DNA of 64,000 nucleotides, taken from positions 62,001 to 126,000 of the forward strand of contig NZ_JABBMT010000001.1 in assembly GCF_012927645.1 (NCBI RefSeq), read 5' to 3'. A program made the translations under genes and the position numbers. The notes under the pieces are model-generated. The model saw nothing but the letters and a program-made list of their open reading frames with translations. It was not told the origin of the DNA and did not search any database. The DNA comes from Pseudoalteromonas arctica. GTDB taxonomy: Bacteria; Pseudomonadota; Gammaproteobacteria; Enterobacterales; Alteromonadaceae. Each line of letters begins with the position of its first letter. Position 1 is the first letter of the stretch. Positions 50,601-59,941 of this stretch are shown piece after piece.

Positions 50601-52534
50601 CGGTTGCTCCACACGCTAGTTAGTGCGGCACGAAAACGTGCTGATACTTTATCGAAATCTGCAATGCCTTTACTATCTAGTAGCATTGAAAAGTCCATGA
50701 TCCAGTTGATACGGCCATCGCTGGTTTTAACCGAATAAGGCGTTTCACCAATGACACGCAAACCAAAGTTTTCAAGCATGGGCATAACGTCTGATAAATG
50801 GATTGGCTCATCTTTGTGGAATAAGCTCAAACGTACAATATTGCTGCTTGCTTCTTCTTGCGGACGGTAAAACAACATTTCAAGCTTGTTATCGTCATTC
50901 AATAGTTCAAGCTTTTCAATATCAACAACAGCGGCACTTGGCAGAACTTCATCTTTGTATGAACGCGCGAATGCATTAGCATATTTACGATTTAAATCGT
51001 TACCACGCGCTTCACCAGCAGATTCTAACAATGCGGATTGTAATTTATCTTCCCAAGTACGAGCTGCTTCTACTAAATTATTTTCGATGTCTTTCACGTT
51101 ATATTCTATATTGTTGTCAGTCACACGCACGGTATAATGAGTACGCGCCAGTGTAGACTCAGAGAAGAAGGTAGTAAATTCGACTTTATCGCCAGAATTA
51201 AATGCGGAGCCTAAAATAGACTGAGTTTCACGCCGCAGCGCGGTGTTGTAACGCTCACGCGGTACATAGACCATGCAAGAGAAAAAACGACCATAGGCAT
51301 CTTTACGCACAAATAAGCGACACATATCGCGCTCTTGTACTTGTAAAACACCCATTGCAACTTCAAGTAATTCGCTTTCTCGGGCCTGAACGAGTTCATC
51401 ACGTGGATAGGTTTCAAGAATATTTAACACCGCTTTATAAGCATGCGTGCCTTTAGCAAAGTCACACATTTCCATGATGCGGTTTATTTTACTTTTTAAA
51501 ACCGGCACATCAGCGGCGCTGTTGTTGTAGAAGCTTGATGAGAATAACCCGATAAAACGGTCTTCACCAATCACATTCCCCTCATCATCAAAACGCTTGA
51601 TACCAACATAATCGATGTAAGCTGGGCGATGTACGCGTGATAGCGAATTAGTTTTAGTAAGGATCAACAAGTTATTGCTACGAGCTTCTTGACGTGCAAC
51701 TTCTGGTAATTCAGATAACAGGCGAGAATGCTCTTCGGTTGAATTTTTCATTAAACCTAAGCTGCCCTCGATTTTACCTTTAAGCTGGTAATCACCTTGC
51801 ACTGGTGATAAATCGTATTGACGATAGCCCATTAAGGTAAAGTTATCTTTAACTAACCAATCTAAGAACTCAACAGTCTCTGCCACTTCATTGGCATTGT
51901 TGTTATGATTACGTTTTGGTAATTCTTTACTAACCGCAATTAACTTTTTGCGGATCGGTTGCCAATCTTCTACCGCAGTAGACACATCATTCAACACTGA
52001 CTCAAGCTCTTTTTTGAACGAGTCAATTACTGAAGAATCTGTTTGGCGATCAATCTCGATAAAAAACACTGTTTTTGTAGAGCTAGACTCTTGTTCGGCT
52101 TTTAAATTTGATAAAGCTGAGATTTTAGCGTTTTTATCGCGTTGAATCTTAAGTGGGCTGTGTAATAGCAAGTGAGATGCGATATTTTCGCGAGTCATCG
52201 CCATACGAACAGAATCAACTAAAAATGGCATATCTTTAGCGATAATTTCGACGATAGTGTGTGATGACTGCCAGCCATCTTTTGCTACTTCAGGATTAAA
52301 AACGCGGATCACCGCATCATCAGAGGTATTTTTTTCTAGCGAGTTCCATAGGCTAAGTGCAGCGCCATATAAGTCACTATCATTGCGATGTGCCAAATCT
52401 TCTTTAGACATATTGCTGTACAAGGATTTGGCGAATTTCTCAACGAGTAACACATTATCAGCGTGAACTTTTTTCTGGATCAGCTTACAGACATTATCTA
52501 AGATAACCGAGGCTTGCCCTTCATTTCGTGTCAT
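47693..52534 (-). CDS. gdhB: NAD-specific glutamate dehydrogenase, 180-kDa class
   Basis: A 1613-residue protein of the large NAD-GDH class. A long N-terminal region with ACT-like modules (about 1-600) precedes the catalytic core, with GGLRWSDRREDFRTEVLGL and VPVGSKGGFVCK near residue 845 (catalytic Lys). The Rossmann domain has TVVAIGDMAGDVFGNG. It degrades glutamate to 2-oxoglutarate and NADH, feeding the TCA cycle. AAGGAACATGTA precedes the ATG. The gdhB-pyrD order also occurs in other gammaproteobacteria, from memory. Confidence 0.96.
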   Translation of the reverse strand: MTRNEGQASVILDNVCKLIQKKVHADNVLLVEKFAKSLYSNMSKEDLAHRNDSDLYGAALSLWNSLEKNTSDDAVIRVFNPEVAKDGWQSSHTIVEIIAKDMPFLVDSVRMAMTRENIASHLLLHSPLKIQRDKNAKISALSNLKAEQESSSTKTVFFIEIDRQTDSSVIDSFKKELESVLNDVSTAVEDWQPIRKKLIAVSKELPKRNHNNNANEVAETVEFLDWLVKDNFTLMGYRQYDLSPVQGDYQLKGKIEGSLGLMKNSTEEHSRLLSELPEVARQEARSNNLLILTKTNSLSRVHRPAYIDYVGIKRFDDEGNVIGEDRFIGLFSSSFYNNSAADVPVLKSKINRIMEMCDFAKGTHAYKAVLNILETYPRDELVQARESELLEVAMGVLQVQERDMCRLFVRKDAYGRFFSCMVYVPRERYNTALRRETQSILGSAFNSGDKVEFTTFFSESTLARTHYTVRVTDNNIEYNVKDIENNLVEAARTWEDKLQSALLESAGEARGNDLNRKYANAFARSYKDEVLPSAAVVDIEKLELLNDDNKLEMLFYRPQEEASSNIVRLSLFHKDEPIHLSDVMPMLENFGLRVIGETPYSVKTSDGRINWIMDFSMLLDSKGIADFDKVSARFRAALTSVWSNRLENDGFNRLVLMGGLTGREASILRAYAKYMRQVGVTFSQSYIESTLANYPHIGTQIVNLFAKKFSVKSPASVKTLDKLIAQIYVELENVANLDDDRIIRLYVDMIIATLRTNYFQKDDIGQFKSYVSFKVNPSLIPDMPLPLPAFEIFVYSPRVEGVHLRGGKVARGGLRWSDRREDFRTEVLGLVKAQQVKNTVIVPVGSKGGFVCKQLPTDRDAFFKEGQECYKIFIRGLLDITDNIIQGEIVPPVDVTRHDEDDAYLVVAADKGTATFSDIANGIANEYNFWLGDAFASGGSVGYDHKKMGITAKGAWESVKRHFREMDIDTQTTDFTVVAIGDMAGDVFGNGMLLSKHIRLQVAFNHLHIFVDPNPDSATSYPERERLFNLPRSSWEDYNKDLISAGGGVFSRAAKSITLTPEMKKMLGTKKASMTPNELIKAFLMMEFDLLWNGGIGTYIKSSKESDADVGDRANDALRINGSELGAKVLGEGGNLGATQLGRIEFAAKGGRVNTDFIDNVGGVACSDNEVNIKILLNGLVTAGDLTRKQRDELLYSMTDEVAQLVLKDCYRQTHTLSITQLKGSSTLKEKVRFIHALEKDGKLNRAIEFIPSDEELAERAAAGKDLTRPELSVLVSYAKMVLKESLVTDDITENPYYRQLLVKSFPLPLREKFNTAMDNHPLRKEIIATKLANNIVNDMGLNFMVRMHEETGANEAEIALCYSVASEVFQMRDTWSAIVDLDNKIPAAVQTEMLYQLRRTVRRATRWFLRHRNKAQNIEQTIAFIAPTFADLSANLTNYMVEKEGERLAAAADKLIESAVPAELATRIVSLSSLFSVMDLAEVAANSGRSIDMVSNTYFKLGARMGLHWFLDQITHQPVANHWQALARASYREELDWQQRTLSEVVLNNFTGDDKDVDGQIDQWMDSQDLLLQRWKQMLAEFKTSQSHDFAKFSVALRELMLLSHNCDTSAK

Positions 52535-52703
52535 TACATGTTCCTTAAATCTATACCACCTACTTAGATGGAAAATTTGTACAGCAATTTAGTGTGTGGA
52601 GTCAGGCAAATTCTAACCCTTTTAAGATTAATAAACAGCCCTTTCGATGAAAACATTTTAAGCATTTCAGCTATTTGGTCATCTATTCACAAATTATAGA
52701 TAT

Positions 52704-52725
52704 AAATGGCCTTTACAGGCCATTT
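52704..52725 (-). terminator. Possible terminator of the MMPL gene
   Basis: AAATGGCC (52704-52711) and GGCCATTT (52718-52725) form an 8-bp stem with a 6-base loop. It lies 19 bases after the MMPL stop, but the minus-strand T-tract after it is broken (TTTATATC). Confidence 0.55.
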
Positions 52726-52744
52726 AGGAGCAAAATTATTCAGA

Positions 52745-55069
52745 TTATTTTTTCTGGTCAGTCCAGATCAAACTACCAATTGCTGGTAAAAGCAAGACCG
52801 CGCCAAGCATATTGACTAAAAACATGAAGGTTAACAATATTCCCATGTCAACTTGGAACTTCAGATCAGAGAAAATCCAGGTGCTCACACCAATAGCTAA
52901 CGTGATACCGGTAAATAACACCGCACTACCACGCTCAACAAGTGCGTTACGATACGCCACAGGTAGAGCAACACCTTGTTTTAATTGCCCCACCATTGAT
53001 GACAAAATATAAATCCCATAATCCACCCCAATACCAACACCTAATGCAATCACGGGTAGCGTTGAAACAGTCAGGCCGATTTCAAGTTGCACCATCAACG
53101 CTTGCGCGAGAGTCGATACAATATACAAAGGCAACACTACCGCGATGGTCGCTTTTACACTCTTAAAGCTAATTAAGCATAAAATAATGACCGCACCATA
53201 AACATATAACATCATAGGCAGTTGTGCAGCAGCCACTGATTCATTGGTTGCTGCCATTACGCCAACAGGCCCTGACGCCAACTTAAACTGCAGCATATCG
53301 GTTTGCTCTGCAATGGCAAATTGCTTAACACTGGCAATGATATGTTCAATGGTCTGCGCTTTATGATTATCTAAAAAGATAATCACAGGCATAACTGAAC
53401 AATCACCATTAAGTAAACCGGTACTGGTTTCGACTCGTGAGGTAGATTGCACCAAACTTGCCGTATTACGAGGCAAACTTTGCCACTTTAAATTACCTTC
53501 GTTATATCCAGCATTAACCGACTGCGCTACTGAGCTTAGAGATACTGCTGATTGCACACCTGCTAAGTTTTCAACTTTATATTGAAAACGACTAATGCGC
53601 TCCATTACGTCGTGCTCTGTACATGCTGCAGGGTAAGCCTCGACAATTACTTTTAGAATATCGGATGAAATTGTATATTTGTCCGATATTAAAAAAGTAT
53701 CTTGGTTATAACGAGCATCTTGATGCAATGACGGTGCGCCTGCATGTAAATCGCCAATATGCATTTTACCTGCTTGCCAATAACCTATAGCAAATAATAC
53801 TAAAGTGCAGCCGATAATAATTTTCGCGCATTTTGGATCAGTGGCTTTAACTAGCAGATCACGAGTTGAATCAAGTAAGTTTGCTGTTTCGCTGCTGCTT
53901 GATTGAATATGAACTGTATTTTCAAAGCGCATATACGATGCCCATACTGGCAATAAAATTAAATTAGTAAAAATAATAACAGCCACACCTAAACTTGCTG
54001 TGATAGCCAGTTCACGAATTATGCCTATATCTATGGTCAGTAACGTCAAAAAGCCGACCGTGTCCGACAGCAATGCAATACCACCGGGTATTAACAGCGC
54101 TCTAAAACTAGCCTGACAGCAAAGACGCGTATTACTGCTTCCTTCGGTGACTTTTTTACCAATTGCATTGATCATCTGTACGCCATGACTTACGCCAATA
54201 GCGAATATCAAAAAGGGTACTAAAATCGACATTGGATCCAGACCAAAGCCTAAGCTCGACAATATCCCTAACTGCCAAATCACAGCAATAATTGAACAGG
54301 CTATAGGTAAAATAGTGAGTTTGATACTGCCGCAAAATAACCACACCATGATGAAAGTAAACGCGATAGCAATGGCAAAAAATAACACAACCCCTTTCGC
54401 ACCTTCGGCAATATCACCAGCCATTTTGGCAAAACCAATGATATGGATACTTATTTTATCCGTGCTTAATGGCTCGCGAATTTCGCTTTCTAGTTTTTGT
54501 GCGAACGCTAACGTATCAAGCTTTTCTTGTGTTTGCGGATCGGTTTCCATCAACTGTGCGGTCACCATCGCACACGAGTAATCAGAGGCAATCATCCTGC
54601 CAACTACTTTCGCTTTTTCGATATTCTCTTTAACAACGGCTAAACCTCGTTGATCGGCAGTAAAATTAGCGGGAATAATTGGCCCCCCCGCAAAGCCGTC
54701 CTCAACAACTTCAACAAAACGTGCACTGGGTGAAAAAATTGAATTCACTAACGGACGATTCACCCCAGGAATGAAATACAACTGATCATGAACAGCTCTT
54801 AATTGGGTGAAAAACTCAGGATTAAAAATATCACCGCTATCATCACACACTGAGATCAAAATACTATTTGCACCACCAAATTGCTTTTCATGTTTTAAAT
54901 ACACTTTCATATAATCATGATTGAGTGGAATATTTTTATTAAATGAAGCATCAAGTTGGATTTGTGTGGCTTTAAAACCTAAAAAACATGTTATTAAAAT
55001 AAAACTAATCACCATTATTAATCGATGACGAAAAACTGCTTTCTCTAAAAAATTGACAATTGTATGCAT
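52745..55069 (-). CDS. MMPL/RND superfamily permease (putative lipid or hydrophobic compound exporter)
   Basis: A 774-residue RND-type protein with a first membrane helix at residues 15-35, two periplasmic domains and about 12 helices. The second half has the relay-like motif GVGIGVDYGIYIL (about residue 675-690), while the equivalent place in the first half has AIGVSHGVQM, with His instead of Asp. This pattern resembles HpnN-type and MMPL transporters that move lipids. No membrane fusion protein or TolC-type gene is nearby. Its ATG overlaps the stop of the YCF48-like gene by one base (TAATG), so the two are coupled in translation. Part of the four-gene envelope module; substrate unknown. Confidence 0.85.
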   Translation of the reverse strand: MHTIVNFLEKAVFRHRLIMVISFILITCFLGFKATQIQLDASFNKNIPLNHDYMKVYLKHEKQFGGANSILISVCDDSGDIFNPEFFTQLRAVHDQLYFIPGVNRPLVNSIFSPSARFVEVVEDGFAGGPIIPANFTADQRGLAVVKENIEKAKVVGRMIASDYSCAMVTAQLMETDPQTQEKLDTLAFAQKLESEIREPLSTDKISIHIIGFAKMAGDIAEGAKGVVLFFAIAIAFTFIMVWLFCGSIKLTILPIACSIIAVIWQLGILSSLGFGLDPMSILVPFLIFAIGVSHGVQMINAIGKKVTEGSSNTRLCCQASFRALLIPGGIALLSDTVGFLTLLTIDIGIIRELAITASLGVAVIIFTNLILLPVWASYMRFENTVHIQSSSSETANLLDSTRDLLVKATDPKCAKIIIGCTLVLFAIGYWQAGKMHIGDLHAGAPSLHQDARYNQDTFLISDKYTISSDILKVIVEAYPAACTEHDVMERISRFQYKVENLAGVQSAVSLSSVAQSVNAGYNEGNLKWQSLPRNTASLVQSTSRVETSTGLLNGDCSVMPVIIFLDNHKAQTIEHIIASVKQFAIAEQTDMLQFKLASGPVGVMAATNESVAAAQLPMMLYVYGAVIILCLISFKSVKATIAVVLPLYIVSTLAQALMVQLEIGLTVSTLPVIALGVGIGVDYGIYILSSMVGQLKQGVALPVAYRNALVERGSAVLFTGITLAIGVSTWIFSDLKFQVDMGILLTFMFLVNMLGAVLLLPAIGSLIWTDQKK

Positions 55070-56070
55070 TATGGAGCCATCCCCTTCACTTTAATGCCAT
55101 TTTCTGATGCCATAACCAGTTTATTTTCAAATATAACGGCATCAAGAACTGCTTTACCATCGGCTAACTGCTCAATAGTAAGCTGATTATTTTTATAGTG
55201 GAAAATCACACCGCTGTTGGCAAGTAACAACCATTGATTGTTACCGCTTGCGATAATACTATTAATTGTGGCTGTTTTATTATTGCTTATTGGTTGCCAT
55301 TGCTCACCTAGCTGACGGCTAAAAATATTGCCTCTTAAACCCGCAACTATTTCTTGCCCTTGTTCATCGTTGGCGTAAGCAAAAAAAGAACCTTGGTAAA
55401 TTTCTTCATCGCGCTGCCAAGTTTTTCCGTTGTCGGTACTATGCGCTAACAAACCCATTTCGCCCACCAACATGAGCTTATCTTTTGTTGCAACAATACG
55501 ATTAAAGTGCGGCAATATTGATGCAGTTTCGGCTTCATAGCCTTGTGGATCTGATCTTTTTAAATCATTTAAGTAATCTCTATCATCAGCAAATAATAAA
55601 GAATCCAGAAAACGTTTTTGCCAATATTTGCCACCATCACTGGTTTCATAAAACATACCATAGGCACCCACAGCAAAGCCGTGTAATTCACTGGTAAATA
55701 AAATATCTAAGCAAGGTTTATCTAATTGCGTGTCCACCTGTTGCAACTGCCAGTTTGCACCACCGTCATTAGTATGAATAATAGTCGCATCATGCCCGCA
55801 AGCCCAACCAAGTTCACTGCCACTGAAGGTAACCGCCGTTAATAACACTTGCGTTGGCACGCTCGCTTGTTGCCAATTTTTTGCATTACTGCTTGTAATT
55901 ATAGTGCCATGTTTTCCAACAGCGACCAGTTGTTTTCCTGTGTATTCAATATCGGTCAACAGGGTTTTATCTGCTTTAGTTGCGACAATCGCAGCAAGTG
56001 GTTCAGCAGCAATAGAATGAGTTGAAAGGCTCGCCACAGCGGCAAGGCCTGCATAAAGCATGTACTTCAT
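55069..56070 (-). CDS. YCF48-like secreted beta-propeller protein
   Basis: A 333-residue protein with a signal peptide (MKYMLYAGLAAVASLSTHSIAA) and BNR-type repeats with the S-x-D-x-G-x-x-W pattern: HTNDGGANWQ, ETSDGGKYWQKR and HSTDNGKTWQRD. GTIITSSNAKNWQ is a further repeat. YCF48 homologues are known as photosystem II assembly factors, but this organism has no photosystem, so the annotation describes only the fold. It is co-transcribed with the MMPL gene. A terminator at 56190 separates it from DUF1329. It probably acts in the periplasm as a scaffold or partner of the permease. Confidence 0.8.
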   Translation of the reverse strand: MKYMLYAGLAAVASLSTHSIAAEPLAAIVATKADKTLLTDIEYTGKQLVAVGKHGTIITSSNAKNWQQASVPTQVLLTAVTFSGSELGWACGHDATIIHTNDGGANWQLQQVDTQLDKPCLDILFTSELHGFAVGAYGMFYETSDGGKYWQKRFLDSLLFADDRDYLNDLKRSDPQGYEAETASILPHFNRIVATKDKLMLVGEMGLLAHSTDNGKTWQRDEEIYQGSFFAYANDEQGQEIVAGLRGNIFSRQLGEQWQPISNNKTATINSIIASGNNQWLLLANSGVIFHYKNNQLTIEQLADGKAVLDAVIFENKLVMASENGIKVKGMAP

Positions 56071-56189
56071 AAATTAAAATCGCCTTGAAAAGAATGTGTT
56101 TGTCGGTATATAACGTGCAGTCCGGGGACTCGGTAAGTGTCATGACCCAGTGCGTGTCAGAGTGACAAACGCGATTTGAAATAATAAAA

Positions 56190-56215
56190 AAGCACCTAGA
56201 TAATGCTAGGTGCTT
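56190..56215 (-). terminator. Intrinsic terminator between the DUF1329 and YCF48-like genes
   Basis: AAGCACCTAG (56190-56199) and CTAGGTGCTT (56206-56215) form a 10-bp stem with a 6-base loop. The minus strand then continues TTTTTTATTATTT. It stands 8 bases after the DUF1329 stop, inside the four-gene module. Confidence 0.9.
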
Positions 56216-56223
56216 AGAGTGTT

Positions 56224-57588
56224 TTAACGACCTTCGCGGCGCAGTGCACTTGAGGTAAATTCATTATCATTAAACGATTTTGAGAAATCATACATTTTCT
56301 CTTGGTTATCTAAACCAATCGCTAGGTAACGGCGTGAATTCAAATCGTAGTAAACGTCTAACGTACTCCAGTTAGTAAGTGCATCGTAATAGTTAATTGT
56401 ATGAGCCATGGCTACACGATACATTTGATCACGGTTATCATAGATATCCGTCACTTGAACTTGCCAACTATCTTCATCTATATAAAATACCCGCTTTTTA
56501 TAAATATGGCGTGTATCACTTTTGAGATCCGCTTCGACAACCCAAACACGGTGCTTTTCATAACGCACGTGTTCTGGTTTGATGTGACCGGCCATCAGAA
56601 TATCATCATACTGTAGCTTATCACTATGTAGCTTATAACTATTGTATGGGACATAAAGCTCTTGCTTACCTTTGAGCGTCCATGTGTAGCGATTTGGCGA
56701 ACCATTAAACATATCAAAGTCATCTGTTGTGCGTAAGCTATCAGCTGCGGTGCCTGGTGCATCGTAAGCAACATTAGGCGCACGGCGAACACGACGTTGG
56801 CCAGAATTGTAAGTCCACGCTTGTCGCGGAGTTAAAATTTGATCCATGGTTTCATGAACTAATAGCGCCGTACCAGCTAACCGTGCAGGTTCGGTGACTT
56901 TTTGTTTAAACTTAAATAAAATATTAGATTCTTGTAGCTCTGCAGGCGTTGCTTTTGGATCGGAGTACTTAACTAACAGTTGCTCATCAAAACCAACCAT
57001 ATTATACGAACCTGATGCTGTAGGAGCTGCTTGACCACCAAAGCGCTCAATTGACAGCCCGCGATAACGTAATAAATGGTTCCAGATTGCCTCTAAGCCA
57101 GTTTTTGGAATAGGGAAAGGAATACCAATTGCGGTATTTTTTATCCCATTCCCCTCTTCAATCAACTCTGCAGTTGGTGCGTATTGTTTTGTCGCATCAT
57201 AGACAAACTGAGGGTTTGAAGCACTGCGATGAGTAGTATAGATATTCATTTTAAACGTATCCGGATACGCTTCAAAAAGCGCTACTTGACCAGGACTTAA
57301 ATTTGCTTGGTATTTATCAACATTTGATTTATCAATAGTGAAAAGTACTTTGTCGTCAGCATACGGATCTGGGTGATGCATTCCCGGCGTATAACCTGCC
57401 GGTGCTTTAGTAATACCACCTGTCCACGCAGGGATCGAGCCATCTGCATTACCTGCTTTTTCTGCGCCTAAAGGAGTTAGATCTGCACCTAAACGTGCTA
57501 CTTCTTCATTCGTCATTTTGGCAACGGCCGCTGTTGTAGAAAACAAGCTACATAACGTTAATGCGATGAGGGTAGGTTTTTTTATCAT
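56224..57588 (-). CDS. DUF1329 family periplasmic protein
   Basis: A 454-residue protein with a signal peptide (MIKKPTLIALTLCSLFSTTAAV). The mature start MTNEEVARLGADLTPLGAEK is typical of DUF1329, a family I recall as LolA/LolB-like (outer-membrane lipoprotein sorting fold). The internal SGQRRVRRAPNVAYD and VWVVEADLKSDTRHIYKKR are conserved parts. The start at 57588 is chosen because AGGGG lies seven bases before it; the frame stays open to 57735 but overlaps the DUF1302 gene. It is 10 bases after the DUF1302 stop and the terminator at 56190 follows. A lipid carrier across the periplasm is an inference from the fold. Confidence 0.87.
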   Translation of the reverse strand: MIKKPTLIALTLCSLFSTTAAVAKMTNEEVARLGADLTPLGAEKAGNADGSIPAWTGGITKAPAGYTPGMHHPDPYADDKVLFTIDKSNVDKYQANLSPGQVALFEAYPDTFKMNIYTTHRSASNPQFVYDATKQYAPTAELIEEGNGIKNTAIGIPFPIPKTGLEAIWNHLLRYRGLSIERFGGQAAPTASGSYNMVGFDEQLLVKYSDPKATPAELQESNILFKFKQKVTEPARLAGTALLVHETMDQILTPRQAWTYNSGQRRVRRAPNVAYDAPGTAADSLRTTDDFDMFNGSPNRYTWTLKGKQELYVPYNSYKLHSDKLQYDDILMAGHIKPEHVRYEKHRVWVVEADLKSDTRHIYKKRVFYIDEDSWQVQVTDIYDNRDQMYRVAMAHTINYYDALTNWSTLDVYYDLNSRRYLAIGLDNQEKMYDFSKSFNDNEFTSSALRREGR

Positions 57589-57598
57589 CATGATACCC

Positions 57599-59698
57599 CT
57601 AAATTGAATATTTAATATTGAAAGAAACAAAATCACGGTCTGAGAAAGTATTAATATCACCGCCACCCCAGAAAGAGTTGTAACTAAAGTCAAATGACCA
57701 TGCATTTTGATAATTAAAGTTCGCTGTAACACCAAGTGACTTACGATCCTCTATAAATAAGAACATCGGATCGGGTGTGTTACCATTTACATCGTGCGAA
57801 AATACAAAACGAGGTGAAAAGTTAACTCCCTTAAAGAAGTTATAATAATCGCCCTTGGCAATTAAGCGATATCCCCACGATGATGCTGATGCAAACTCTT
57901 TTTGCTCTGGCCCATTTGATAAAGCCATATGAAGTGTTGAGTAATCATCGGTACCAGGTCCGGTCATAATACCGCTTCGACCAGTACCTGATACATTTAA
58001 ACGCATTTCATCATATTCAGGCATGTTATTAATGTGCACACCGCCTACTTCACCCACTACAGCCCAACTATCTGCACCCAGCGATGGGCCAAATAAATGT
58101 GTTGCAGTAAACTGTAGCTGACTTGTATTGCGTTCAATATAGCCTTTTGCTAATTCACCGGCTGCAGTTGTACTGATGTCATTTCCTTTACTCATTTGCG
58201 AAATACCGGCAAATTCAGGACGTAAACCAGCCAGGGCTAGTTGCTCTGGCATTGCTGCGTAGAGTAATTCAACATCATCAATTTGTAATGGTTCATCTTC
58301 ACGGAAGGTAAATTCACCAGCAAAAGCTGTTTCACCAAGTGAAGTATTAAAACTCAAACCATACAGTTTAATATCCTCTGGGTATTCATTTTTAGCGAGC
58401 GAAAACGCTTTTAAGTTAGAAATATTATCTTCTGTGATCTCTGTGTTTAAGATCATCCCTAAATCGTGTTGAATAGCAGAGTCTGTAAAGTTAGATACTC
58501 GTCCAGATACAAGTGGACGTCGGCTATGATAATTAACATGATAAAGCGCCACTTCAGAATCGTTTAATTCAGGTAAAAACATTCCTAATCGTAAACCATA
58601 TTGACCACCATTATCAGGTTCAACTTTACCAATATCACCTTTGCCTTTTAAAGCCACCTTAGTAGGATAAGACAAATACATTTCAGCAAGTAGCTCCTTG
58701 CCTTCATCGCTTGATGGATCAATCCCTTTACTGGCTGCCGCTAATGCAAAATCAGTTGCTAAATTATTTAAACTTGTAGTTAAAAAGTCTAAATCGATAT
58801 CAGGGTTGGAGGTAAAACCAAGCTGTACATTTTGCTGATAACCATTTTCAGCGGCAAAGTCATTGGTTGAAAAGTACGTTCCGGCTGCAGGCAAACGTGT
58901 TTCATGCCATTGGTACTGGTAAAAGCCTTCCAAAGTCACATTTTCAGTGATCCCTAAAGATGCCCATAACATACCAACTGGGATAAAGGCCTCTTTTAAC
59001 TCGGCACCCGGCGCTTTTAATCGGTCAATATCGACCGGATTTACATTAATACCGTGAGAAATTAATGTACTTTCCCCCCAGTTTATTACTTGTTGTCCTA
59101 AGCGGATAGAAAGTGGGTTATTACCCTCATTCAAATCAAAGTTGGCCCACACATAAGCATCTAATAGACGGATATCCGCGCAGCTTTGCTTTTTAGTATC
59201 TTTGTCATCACACGCGTCTACTTGCTTTCCTGATGTAGGATTTGTGTAAGCACGGCTACCATCCATTAACTCAAAATCATAAAAATACATAAACCGAGTG
59301 AACAAGCCATAGTTATCTTTACTAATGGATAAGTCATGGGTGCCTTTTAATAGTTTTGAGAATGAGTCTCCACTATCAAAGTTCAAATCACCTGCATCAC
59401 TATTATTCGAGTAAGAGCCTGGTTGCATCCATACGTCTTGCGATGAATAAACCGTATTCCCGAGTGCAGGATTGTAACCGTCCCAATTGAATGCCGGATT
59501 ATTACTTTTACCTATTAATCCAAAGTCGCGGTCTTCAACACGAATGCTTTGCCCATAGGAAAAAGTAGAATCAAAGGTTATATCAAAGCCTCCGGCCTCA
59601 AATGTTGCAGCTTGAGTTGGTGCTGCTGATAATCCTAAAGTAGCAGCTGCGATGCCTAGTACTAGTTTATTTTTAACAAAAAGCGATCTTCTTATCAT
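57599..59698 (-). CDS. DUF1302 family outer-membrane protein
   Basis: A 699-residue protein with a signal peptide (residues 1-30, ending PTQAA) and long stretches of alternating residues typical of beta-strands. The C-terminus NIKYSI fits an outer-membrane barrel. DUF1302 proteins are found with DUF1329 genes in Pseudomonas and in steroid- or hydrocarbon-degrading bacteria, from memory. The start at 59698 follows AGGGGG at a good distance; the longer frame to 59809 is rejected for lack of a signal peptide. First gene of the module; its promoter lies in 59699-59941. Confidence 0.85.
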   Translation of the reverse strand: MIRRSLFVKNKLVLGIAAATLGLSAAPTQAATFEAGGFDITFDSTFSYGQSIRVEDRDFGLIGKSNNPAFNWDGYNPALGNTVYSSQDVWMQPGSYSNNSDAGDLNFDSGDSFSKLLKGTHDLSISKDNYGLFTRFMYFYDFELMDGSRAYTNPTSGKQVDACDDKDTKKQSCADIRLLDAYVWANFDLNEGNNPLSIRLGQQVINWGESTLISHGINVNPVDIDRLKAPGAELKEAFIPVGMLWASLGITENVTLEGFYQYQWHETRLPAAGTYFSTNDFAAENGYQQNVQLGFTSNPDIDLDFLTTSLNNLATDFALAAASKGIDPSSDEGKELLAEMYLSYPTKVALKGKGDIGKVEPDNGGQYGLRLGMFLPELNDSEVALYHVNYHSRRPLVSGRVSNFTDSAIQHDLGMILNTEITEDNISNLKAFSLAKNEYPEDIKLYGLSFNTSLGETAFAGEFTFREDEPLQIDDVELLYAAMPEQLALAGLRPEFAGISQMSKGNDISTTAAGELAKGYIERNTSQLQFTATHLFGPSLGADSWAVVGEVGGVHINNMPEYDEMRLNVSGTGRSGIMTGPGTDDYSTLHMALSNGPEQKEFASASSWGYRLIAKGDYYNFFKGVNFSPRFVFSHDVNGNTPDPMFLFIEDRKSLGVTANFNYQNAWSFDFSYNSFWGGGDINTFSDRDFVSFNIKYSI

Positions 59699-59941
59699 TG
59701 TGTGTCCCCCTGTCGCGGGTAATTTTGTGATCAAGTTATTGTTTTTGGTATAGTCGTAACGATAGAAGCGAAATAAAGAAATTTCAAATAGAACGCATTC
59801 AATCGTCATGATTTTTCTGTTTAGTTGACGTTCATCTAATGGTAAGACGTCCTACCAGATAATTTATACACGTAAATTAACAATAGGACAAATCGAATTA
59901 ACAAAAAAATAATAATATAAGTGTTTATTTTAAAAATTATT

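Noticed and set aside
55069..56070. YCF48 protein as evidence of photosynthesis
   Set aside because: Only the beta-propeller fold is shared; no photosystem gene is in the window and the genome type is a marine heterotroph.
57589..57735. Long N-terminal extension of the DUF1329 protein
   Set aside because: It overlaps the end of the DUF1302 gene; the start at 57588 has a good ribosome site and signal peptide.
59826..59850. GACGT repeats upstream of the DUF1302 gene as an operator
   Set aside because: The copies are short, and their spacing and symmetry are not convincing.
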